A DNA stretch of 64,000 bases from Protonemura montana (Eukaryota > Arthropoda > Insecta > Plecoptera > Nemouridae), in the NCBI GenBank assembly GCA_947568835.1, contig OX387606.1, forward strand, positions 3,596,001 to 3,660,000, written 5' to 3'. Positions 55,360 through 64,000 of this stretch are shown in pieces (positions within the stretch are counted from its first letter, which is position 1; every line of letters begins with the position of its first letter). Under the pieces are notes generated by a model. It was not told the DNA's origin, did not search any database, and worked only from the letters and a program-made list of their open reading frames with translations. Made by a program: the position numbers and the translations under genes.

Positions 55360-58300
55360 CGTGCATACCTGTTTTCTCGATGAAATCCTTCGTCTCCTTA
55401 AATCCCATTCTGTGCAGAAACTCGGAAGTCTTAAGAAACTTGCTTTGATGCATGAGAAGCAGATATCGCTTGTGGGCCCCCCAAGGGAAATTGCTCACGA
55501 TGAGTTCTGCTGGTAGTGGTAACCATGTATGCTTATGCATGATTTCAAGAGCATTTTCCCATTTACAGCCTGGATTAAAATAGAGAGGTTAAGAGGACAT
55601 GGTCAACATGATGGTCAGTTATACTTAGATGCTAAATACTTTTAGATTATTTAAAAACTGCAACGAGATTCTAATGTTTAGCTTTCTTAACACAAATCGC
55701 GTGCACTTTTGAGTTACGAGTGGTATTTCTTGTGAATGCGGACTCGGCAAAGTCCATGAAACGTTAAGTTCCATTCCTGGCGTAAAGATGGCACCAGAGG
55801 TCCCTAAAACAATGTACACTTTCCTAGCCGAGACGCGAGTCAAACTCGTTCTGCAGCAAGAACGCAGCCAAGGTTTGAACCCAGGACTAGAAACAACAAA
55901 CCCTGTCTGTACATAAATCCCATTCATAGACGTATGAGCTCAACCTAACTTGCGAGATCTGATGAGATTTGGGTTACAGGTATTTTTCTTGTATTTTGTG
56001 ACTGACAGAAAATTGAAGGAAATAGCAATAATCTGGCATTCTTAGTGGTGGGTGTTGGTAGAAGGGGTTGGGGGAGGGTTATAAGATACTAGAGTAGACT
56101 AAAGATAGAGTAGATGGTAAATAAGGTAAGTTTGAAAATTCCTCCAAAGATTTTTGTCTAGATCATCTGCAAATTCTCACGTACGAAATTAAGGTTGCCA
56201 TATTTTCAAAATTGTGTGACACATTTGCCATTTTTAATGCAGAGAAGATCAACAATGCAGACGAATGAGGTTCACGAGCAACCTCGTTATACCGACCAAG
56301 CGCCTCCACCCCCATGAGCAATTAAATAATCAAATAGCTTTAACTTCTCTTCTCATTATTAACCCTGTGATTCCCTGCAAAAAATTAAACCCAAGCCATC
56401 GTCAAGTACGAAGATCTAAGTTTTTCGCCAAGACATAGGCAAGTCACCGCTTATTCGGAGACCGACGTCGCGGACGACTGAAACACGAGCGCTCAGAGGG
56501 CATCACTCTTTTAGAGGTTTATGCCGGCAACTATGCTAGCAAAAGACAAATTCGACGAAAGTGCATTCCAAAACCTAGCAGCGATGACCACAGATAAATT
56601 CAGAGTAAAAAAAGTATGACTGAACACACTTGTTAAAAAAAAAAAAAAAAACTCTATGAGAGATACCTGAGATATAGGCCATATTTGGTACTTGTATGAC
56701 AAGCATTTGCCTAACTCGTAGGGGTCAGAAAATGGAATAAGTTTTAGATTTTCTTAAACATTTGCTGCTTACACCTTCCAGGCTAGCCAACAGCGATGTC
56801 AATGAGCATGTCTTTCAACTAATTGATTGACAGTGGATATTAACATTAAATAATAGTACAGTCACTGCGTACGCAGCTGCCGTGAGTGTTGTGAGTGATA
56901 AGAGTTATCTGAGTGATGTCAGATTATTGCAGAGATTTCTGTACCGCCAAAAATATTAAAGTAACATCTCCTATAACACTTTAGTCAGATTCAGTTGTAA
57001 TTTCCTCCATTCGAGTACATTTTCAATTTCGTGCAAGAATGAACCATATGAGAAATGCCTAAGTCGCAGGCTAGACGCCAAACTTCCAGGAATACCTACC
57101 CCGAAAAGTGCCAAAAAAAAGTGCTGATTCGCCGTTTTTTCGCATTTTAAACTGCACTTTAACAGGATCACCAGTTAATTGGTCATCACTATACCTTTGA
57201 ACTACATTTTTATATAAGTTAAGTCATTACGTATTTAAGATGAACTAAGTAATTGAGTAAAAACTAAGTAATTGCGTATTAAACATAACACACATTTAAA
57301 TTGCAATTTTCCCACTGAACACTTTGTGTTTGAAAAACCTGTTGCAAATTCACAGCATGCTTGAAAATTCTAAATTAAAAAAAATTGAAAAAAATTGACA
57401 AAAATTGACAAAAATTGAAAATTTTCAATGTCTTTTTTCATGAATTCTTGCTATTTTCATCAACCATTGGAGCTTTGCTAAAATTAGCGCAAATTGGCTT
57501 AACTTGTTAGAGACACTTTCAATGTGTCAAAGTTTTCCACCGACCGACCGACCGACCGACCGACCAACGGGCTATCAAGAGTAAAATTAAGGATTTTATT
57601 AAATGTGAATTAATTAATTAATTAACTAGTACGAACGGCGCGTGACCCTGTGCGCACTCAGTTTTGGATTAAGCATCTAAATGATAGGGTTGAAATAGAT
57701 ACAAGGTAATGATTATGCGTTGAATGGTGCGTAGTCAATTTAACAAAAAACGCACAAACGAGAGTTTGAATTTTAGTTTAAGGGAAAGTTTGTGACAAAA
57801 GCAATGTCCACGAGATCGTAAAAAGTGTGCAAGATATATTAGACTATAAATATTTCAACACGATTGATTACCAGTCATAAAACAGTATCGAAACAATTTC
57901 ATACAGTCTCACAAATGGAACATGTTAGTCAAACCAGATTTTTTCGTACGATATTTGTTTGGGGCAAGTAAGGAATGATATACGTTCTTTCTTGGTGCAG
58001 CTCGAGGTCTTTCTCATACGACTAACAATTACACCCTCTTTGGGTGACGGAGAACACACGTGCGTGCAGTGCGTACCATAATTATACCGGGTATATCTGT
58101 TCCCAAAATATCTGCCATCGAAGCCAAGCACCATGACGCACGACCGCGTCAGCTCAACGCAGTGATACTAGTTTTACGTCAGTTTCCGGACGACGGGCAA
58201 ATTAAACTTCACATACAGGTTCCCCACAAGTAAAATATCCACTGACAACAAACGACAACGACAAACGAACAACCACTTGTGCTTGGCTTTGTGGCTTACC
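55360..58300. other. Intergenic, AT-rich; no gene supported
   Basis: Contains a minus-strand box B (GGGTTCAAACC, about 55870-55885) of a probable tRNA-derived SINE, an A run at 56636-56650, short AAAATTGA tandem units at 57378-57425, (CCGA)n at 57539-57565 and (AATT)n at 57608-57625. No frame has a domain. Confidence 0.6.
55840..55935 (-). repeat. Probable tRNA-derived SINE fragment
   Basis: On the minus strand CCTGGGTTCAAACCTTGG forms a T-arm with a perfect box B. A box-A-like GTTGAGCTCATACG lies at about 55940-55925, further away than in a tRNA. Confidence 0.35.
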
Positions 58301-58307
58301 ACAAAGC

Positions 58308-58979
58308 CACTTGCCCATAGTTGGGGAAGGATCTTTTAAAAAGATCGCGATCGCACGATCTTTTTAAATTATCGTTTTAAAAGATCAAGATCGTTTGCAC
58401 AGTCGTTTCTTTGTTGGTGTTTGTTGCTGTACAACATTTGAAAATTGAAATTTGAATATGACAAATGGAAATATTTTCCATAGCTTTCAGTTTCCTTCAA
58501 AGACTTGAAAGCGTTTCCAGGATTCCAAACAGTTATTAGTTTTACTTTTATCTGTCCACGACCACAGCTTTTCTCAAATTGGGTCATCCAGATTCGAGGC
58601 CTCCTTTCTGCGATGTTCCACTGACCACTGTCCGTTGTAGGCAACATGCAAGGCATTTTTGTTCCTGTTAAGTGTTTACAGGCTGTTAATTTTCTTCTTG
58701 TATTCTTGACTTTAAGTCATAGTCCTTGTCGCATTGTGTTCCTACTATTGCTATGTTAATATTGCATTTCCCAGCACCTATAAGTGCTAAAAAACACGTA
58801 TTTTTTTTCGAAAACGATCTTTTAAATGAACTTGATCTTTAATTGCAACGAATTTGAATTTGATCTTAAAAAAAAACGATCGCGAACTTCGATCTTCGAT
58901 CGCGATCGTTTTTTGACGACGATCTTGATCTTTTTAAAAGATCGCTTTCAAAACGATCTTCCCCAACTATGCACTTGCC
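58308..58979. mobile_element. hAT-type MITE with 8-bp target site duplication
   Basis: The element spans 58316-58971 (656 bp). The ends are a perfect inverted repeat, CATAGTTGGGGAAG and CTTCCCCAACTATG, flanked by identical CACTTGCC at 58308-58315 and 58972-58979. An 8-bp duplication and CA-starting ends are hallmarks of the hAT superfamily. Both subterminal zones are packed with GATC/AAAGATC palindromes in inverted orientation. No transposase remnant is recognisable, so it is non-autonomous and moved by a hAT transposase elsewhere. Confidence 0.93.
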
Positions 58980-60200
58980 GAATGTTAAATAGATTTTAAT
59001 AGCTAGACGTGCCTTACATGTTTTCGTCAAGCTCATTCTGCTTTCATGAAGCAAACGCGCATCGATTAGTATTTATAGAGAGGCTTTCATGGCTTACAAC
59101 ATAACGTAAGGTGCAAATTCCCGAACAGTACTTCTAGTTATATCTATTACATAGATTTGAACCTTTGACATGACATTTGCAAATGCCCAATCGCACTGCA
59201 GATCGGTATCGCTTACAAGAACATCCTCTCAATCTGTCTGCATCTCTGGTAGACGGTGAGGAAGCAGCAATTTCAGCACAACACCGACTTTACGGCAGAT
59301 ACATTTCAGTAAAATATCCGCAGACTCCTTAATGAGGAGTGCAGGATGATCCATAAGATGGGCTTAGCCAGTCTAAATTGCGGCCATTGATTTTAAATTT
59401 TAATCTGCAAGGAGTCAAATTCACAGAATTTTGAAGTTAAAGTGTGAATGGAGACGATGAGATCAGGGAGGTTTAGTCTTGTAGAGAAGCGTTTAGGAAC
59501 TGCGCTCCTGTCCCGAACGAAATCCAGAAGATCTAGGTAATTTTGAAGTAAGTCATTTCGGGCCTTTGAATTTTGATCAAGGGTTTACCCAGCTACCCCC
59601 GAGCTCAAGCCTACGATTATGAACTCTGACATGCTAGCAAAGATTCCGGAATATCAATATTGCCTCGGCGACGGACTGCCAATGGAGAAACGATTACGCT
59701 CTATCAATAATGACCACAAGATTAAGAACTGCTCAAAACTGCTCGCAGAGCCAGAGCAATAAATGGCGTTGGTCTTTAATTTTTAGTTTTACATCACTTC
59801 GCCCATATCTTGAACAATTGGCTGATAAAAGATGCAACCCCCTCAATTAAATCAAGAGTTTGCTGAATGGTAAATTAGTTGAGTCGAAGTGGCGTGACTG
59901 GCTCAAGTTAAAACGAACAATCGGGCAGCTGGTGATGACCATGGCTAAAGGTTATGACAGCAAGATAAGGATAAGACTTCATTAGCGTGTAATAGACCCC
60001 TTGGCCAACGTCTGGCGTTTGACGATCACCTAAAAGCTTGAGCAAACTCGCTGATAACCATGTAGGAGCTCACAAAAGCTGACTTAACCAACGCACAAGA
60101 CCGGCAATGAGCGATATTGTGGCGGATTTACGACGTCGCCAATCTTAGCGTACATTAGTCCGACGCGGCTTATCACCCTCTCTGCGTGGACGCCAATTAG
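58980..60200. other. Intergenic, no feature supported
   Basis: No open frame with a domain and no repeat recognised by eye in this 1.2 kb upstream of the small secreted-protein gene. Confidence 0.6.
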
Positions 60201-60208
60201 CGACGAGG

Positions 60209-60245
60209 TATAAAAGCTTGCAGCTGGGACCACAACGGCAGTCTT
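60209..60245 (+). promoter_or_regulatory. TATA box and initiator of the small secreted-protein gene
   Basis: TATAAAAG at 60209-60216 and a GGCAGTC arthropod-type initiator whose A is at 60240, 31 bp downstream of the first T. Spacing is canonical, giving a 40-nt 5' UTR before the ATG at 60280. Confidence 0.75.
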
Positions 60246-60279
60246 TTCCTCCGAGTCGACAACAACCTCCAAGAGCATC

Positions 60280-61285
60280 ATGTTGAACTTCCGCACATTG
60301 CTGGTGGTGTTCCTGGCAGGCATCATCATTGCCAGTAAGTTATTAGTTACAAGTTTCCCATTATTCCATTCATTTTGTTGATTGATTTGAGGAATTTTCA
60401 ATTGGGCTTGATTCGGGATATTCGGATCAAGTTAAGAAAACCATAAGAACTGTAGCAATGGTTCCAGACGAACACTCGTCCTCAGGAGTACACGGCACTG
60501 GTACACTTATTGTGTCACCCAGAACATGGTGTCATTATTCAAAGTCCCTTACATTTCCAGTGCAGTGAAAAGTATTTTATTTATCTTATTACAAACCTTT
60601 ATCTACTAAAAATACATTGCACTGGTCGAGCACCCGACCGTCAATTGAGAAGTACTGGGTTTGAGTCCTGGTTCAGTTACACGTTTACCCAGCGTAGCTC
60701 CCCTTCCATTCTCTGCTTGCTTTTCAGTAAAAATAAAAATCCAGCAAATTAATGCAGTTTCACGCTTTTTTTCATGGATATGATTAGGATTAATCTAAAG
60801 TATTATATAGGTCGGTAGCTGCAGGGGATAGGAAGGGGAAAATAGTCAGGATTCTGCCTATTATTGACGTTGTAAAATTGAACCAGAAGATATTTCAGCT
60901 GTTACAAGAGAGTTGCTTCATGAAGGGTAGTGACGGTCAATCTCAAAAAGTGATGCTGGTCTATTACATCTCAGAAACCTATTTTTTTTTTGCTCTTTCA
61001 GCCGCGTGCCACGCTGAGGAGGAGGAAGAGGAAGAAGAGGAGGAAGAGCACAAGCGGGAGGAGGAGGAAGAGGAAGAAGAGGAAGAAAAGCGCAGACGCG
61101 AAGAGGAAGAAGAGGAAGAAGGGAAAAGGAGACGCCGCCGAAGAGATGCACCTGCCACCAAAGCAGCGGCAACTACGGTCGCTGCAACAACAGCGGCCGC
61201 TGCAACAACGGCAGGCGCAACAACAGCGGCAGCAGGAAGCGCCACGACAGCTGCCTCTGCCACGACCGCCGCCGCCGCCAGCTAG
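60280..61285 (+). CDS. Small secreted protein, poly-Glu/Arg then Ala/Thr-rich
   Basis: Two exons, 60280-60334 and 61002-61285, joined in phase 1 (A|CC, Thr) at GTAAGT and CTTTCAG, give 112 residues. Residues 1-22 are a signal peptide (MLNFRTLLVVFLAGIIIA, then TACHA and a likely cut). The mature part has an 11-Glu run, HKR, a 10-Glu run, KRRR, a 7-Glu run and a GKRRRRRR basic cluster that could be a furin-type site. It ends with about 45 residues of Ala/Thr repeats (AATT, AAAATT), a likely O-glycosylated mucin-like tail. I do not recognise the family; the design resembles secreted glue, silk or matrix proteins. The run lengths suggest slippage of GAG/GAA and GCN/ACN codons. Signal peptide, promoter and splice sites together make it a real gene. 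Confidence 0.75.
60335..61001. other. Intron of the small secreted-protein gene, with a tRNA-like SINE head
   Basis: A 667-bp intron. At about 60619-60675, GGTCGAGCACCCGACCG and box B GGGTTTGAGTCCTGG look tRNA-derived. The intron ends in a run of T and TGCTCTTTCAG. Confidence 0.5.
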
Positions 61286-61659
61286 GCACTCATTTAGATG
61301 TTGCTATGTAGGCTAGAGCACCGCACTCAAATTTGGCCCCCATTGTTGCAACCTACGGTATTGTGTAGCAGAGTGGACGCTATGCTTGGACCATGTTAGA
61401 GGGAATTGTTTGAAAAGGAATGCAAGATCTGCTGCAAATGTTTAATGTTATAAGGCCCTAGGCTTTCACCATGTTGGATCAATTTGCTTTGGACTTTGGC
61501 TGAAGCTGCTGCAAATTTGTGGGTGGAATTACAAGAGATTGGTTGAAGGAGATGGTTCCGCAGCGGAGCTAGATGGCACGTTTCGGTTGTAACGATGGGT
61601 AGGCTCATGGCACTACTTATGTACATAGAAAGCACGGCATATCCTAGTTTCATCACTAT

Positions 61660-61670
61660 GTAAAATAAAT
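61660..61670 (+). terminator. Candidate polyadenylation signal
   Basis: AAATAAATT about 380 bp past the stop of the small secreted-protein gene. It lies just before an AATAAA on the opposite strand (TTTATT near 61736), consistent with convergent transcription. Confidence 0.45.
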
Positions 61671-62367
61671 TCTAACACATTACTGTAAAGAAAATGTAAC
61701 AAATAATTGTTAAGCACGTATAGAAATGTATTTGCTTTATTAAATGTGCATATAAATACAAAAATGAAAACTGTTCTTCTTCTGAAACCAAGGAACTTAA
61801 TTTTTTAGTCTTTGTAGCAGTCTCAAAAATCAAAGAAGGAAACATCTTACCGACTGCTCAGAGATTCAACAACAAATCTAAACAAAGTTGACTGATTACA
61901 GATTCTGATCTCTTTTCTCACTACACTTGCTTACAAGCACCAAAATAGGATATCAAATTGGGCCTTCTCATCCAATAGTTTTCCTCAACATGGTAGGAAT
62001 TGTTTAATAGTGTAGTAAAATACTAAGCTAAAGTAACCAACGGCAACTGACGTACTATACTACATTGGAATTACCAAAAATAATCTAAAAATGAAAAGTA
62101 AACAAACTTTACAATCCAGTAAAAATAAATAACTGACCACAAAGACTACTTGGGGTTCAGCCTTTACTCTTTTTTGGGGAACTAGTTTGTATTGTTGATT
62201 AAGTTAAAGTATAAGGAAACTCTATATCCAAAAATTAAATCGCATCAATTGCATGCCTTGATAGAGGACAAAATCACATATGCTCGATGCTTCTACTTCT
62301 TGCATCGAGTCCAAGGTTTGAAAAAAAAAAGATCTTGAATCAACGATGGCACTGATACAGTTGGCAA

Positions 62368-62522
62368 CTAAAGCCAAATGGGACGACCGTAGTCGGACGG
62401 CGTTCTGGTGTGAATCATTACATATCGGTGACTTCGAGGATCCCGCTTGCTATCAGTGGCTCGATTGCCAAAGTCTTTGTCCCTTTGACGTACAACTTTA
62501 AAGTCAGAGTGGGTTTGCGAGC
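62368..62522 (-). CDS. Possible 3'-terminal exon of an unrecognised minus-strand gene
   Basis: Behind a GGTTTCAG acceptor (62523-62530) the minus strand encodes SQTHSDFKVVRQRDKDFGN and HRYVMIHTRTPSDYGRPIWL, then TAG at 62370-62368. The composition looks like a real soluble protein end and is unlike the low-complexity frames elsewhere. A second frame from the same acceptor (ARKPTLTLKLYVKGTK, ending VTDM) is also open, so the frame is not settled. I do not recognise either. A polyadenylation signal on this strand lies near 61736. Confidence 0.3.
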
Positions 62523-62559
62523 CTGAAACCCAAAATACGGAACCTAATTTCAGCAAAAC

Positions 62560-63240
62560 GACACAGCGTACAGCATTTCATCCATGCAGCATTTATCGAA
62601 ATGAGCACTGCAGTAAGGAAGGGAAGAGGGAGTCTTTTTGACCTCGAACAAGATCTCCCATTCTAATGAAACAATGACAAAAGCAATACATTTTAACCCA
62701 TTAACGTCCAAGAGAAAACTACGAGCAAAAATTATGTTGAAATGTAATTGTTAATTGATCATGACATATAAAGCAATGTAACATATGAGAAAAAATTGAA
62801 AAAATAACCTCAAACTTTTAGAGTTCAATACTATCATATAGTTTCAAAATAATCAATTACTTTCATGATAATCATAGCAAGAATACACCAAATCACGCTT
62901 CGAATAGGTGTACACAAGCGTGTACGGTGTGTGGTAATGGGTTAAGGTGTGTAGGTACATGTGTCTTAAATAGTGGAGCTGAGATTCCTTTATTTTAGCC
63001 TACCCTTTTTTTCAAGAACTCAATGTGCACAACGCTGCTCTCTCATGGATGGCTGCAAGATGTGAAATCACTCGAATTGCAATTGCTAGCAATGTGCTAA
63101 GTATGTTATTATTAGGAACACTAATAACCTCTCAAAAGTTGGTACCCAAACAGGGACTTAAAACCAGACTGCCACATGTAGCGAGTGTTAAACCTAGGAG
63201 ATTAGTCTTTCTCATCAAGTACACAAAAATTCTCTCACAA
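62560..63240. other. AT-rich stretch, no feature supported
   Basis: No domain-bearing frame or repeat was recognised. It would be intronic if the two flanking minus-strand exons belong to one gene. Confidence 0.4.
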
Positions 63241-63246
63241 ATTATG

Positions 63247-63322
63247 TGTCGAGTAGTTCAATTGGTTACAAAAACACCTGCATAAGCCGGAGATCGGGGT
63301 TTGAGTCCCCGCTTGGCCACTA
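63247..63322 (+). repeat. tRNA-like SINE head
   Basis: AGTAGTTCAATTGGTTAC resembles box A; CGGGGTTTGAGTCCCCG is a perfect 5-bp T-stem with box B. The acceptor stem pairs poorly, so a tRNA-derived SINE is likelier than a working tRNA. Confidence 0.5.
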
Positions 63323-63715
63323 ATTTTTAAAAGCGTTATCAATATTCCTCATTAATAAAATTATTGTAAGATTTTTTAAATTTCTCCCCCATTTGCACTC
63401 CAAATAACGCAATCGTCTAACTTTTTGAGTTTGCTACAATAAATAAAAGATGTGCCATTGAAGAAAAAAATAAGGCCAAAAAGTAAAAAAAAATACCAAA
63501 ATTCAGCCCCAAGAAGGGAACGTAGGCCCCGGGGTCGCGATCTCGACTAAGCGAAACTAAGTTTCGAAAGGAAATCTCAAAAACTGTAGCAACGCATAGA
63601 CTCGAGTTTTTACGGAAAGTTAACTCAAACACAGGCTCTTTAATAGACAGATATTGCACACAAATTAAATAGTAGTGCTAGCAAAAGAGAGCGAGAGAGA
63701 GAGAGAATGACTCAC

Positions 63716-63829
63716 GAGAACGCTGGCGGTGAAAGTTTTACCCAAGAGGGCACGAGCGAGCGCATCTTGACCGGCCTTGACCGAAACGCCCGGCGCCAGT
63801 TTGAAACCCGACAGGACGGCGTTGGCCAT
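63716..63829 (-). CDS. Possible 5' coding exon of an unrecognised minus-strand gene
   Basis: From an ATG at 63829 the minus strand encodes MANAVLSGFKLAPGVSVKAG then QDALARALLGKTFTASVL, ending at CTC|GTGAGT in phase 0. Composition and the strong donor look coding, but the frame also continues upstream to 63925, so the start is uncertain. It could belong to the same gene as the exon at 62368-62522. No family recognised. Confidence 0.3.
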
Positions 63830-64000
63830 CAGCGCTGGCAGCGTTGTCCACTCACGGCGACATTCGCACACCCTGCGGGCCAAACCAGAGCCGACTCTTG
63901 AATCGAATCGGACAGAGACAGGCATATCTAGATCGGCATCAGTACAGGTAGCCAGGGACGAGTGCCCATTTAGTGGTCACGAGTAATCCTCCATCCTGCA

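Noticed and set aside
60979..61263. Antisense 94-residue Ala/Val/Ser-rich frame.
   Set aside because: It is the mirror of the Glu and Ala/Thr codon runs of the plus-strand gene, without its own promoter or splice signals.

Overview
The window is a stretch of a large, repeat-bearing arthropod nuclear genome. The lineage was not identified more closely. Supporting signs are a (TTAGG)n-type pentanucleotide array, an eyeless-type Pax6 gene with many exons and multi-kilobase introns, split genes with GT/AG junctions that conserve reading phase, and several animal transposon classes. No bacterial or organellar features were seen.

Left edge (1-1427): the 5' part of a non-LTR retrotransposon ORF1 (PHD-like finger, coiled coil, SGNH-like block) runs leftwards out of the window on the minus strand. 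Its 5' end directly abuts about 410 bp of telomere-type repeats in which CCTAA blocks give way to CCTGA blocks.

Main locus (about 10.3-55.3 kb, plus strand): a Pax6/eyeless orthologue. Nine coding exons could be joined by hand with every splice phase agreeing: a His-rich N-terminal exon, three exons carrying the paired domain, three carrying the homeodomain, and two for the C-terminus ending in YWPRLQ. An AATAAA lies 0.3 kb past the stop. The paired domain has an unexpected Gly-to-Arg change in its first conserved block. Introns hold nearly all the remaining sequence: CpG-rich patches, long poly-C/poly-G tracts, a nine-copy 107-bp satellite, SINEs and DNA-transposon remnants.

Nested gene (15.5-18.8 kb, minus strand): a complete, uninterrupted six-exon gene for a 780-residue MULE-type transposase-like protein (DDE residues plus SWIM zinc finger) lies antisense in the first large Pax6 intron.

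Right part (55.4-64 kb): repeat-rich intergenic DNA with a textbook hAT-type MITE (8-bp target duplication). It is followed by a small TATA-driven gene for a secreted poly-Glu/Arg and Ala/Thr-rich protein, which converges on one or two weakly supported minus-strand exons at the window end. Most other open frames are chance frames in GC-rich or low-complexity DNA.
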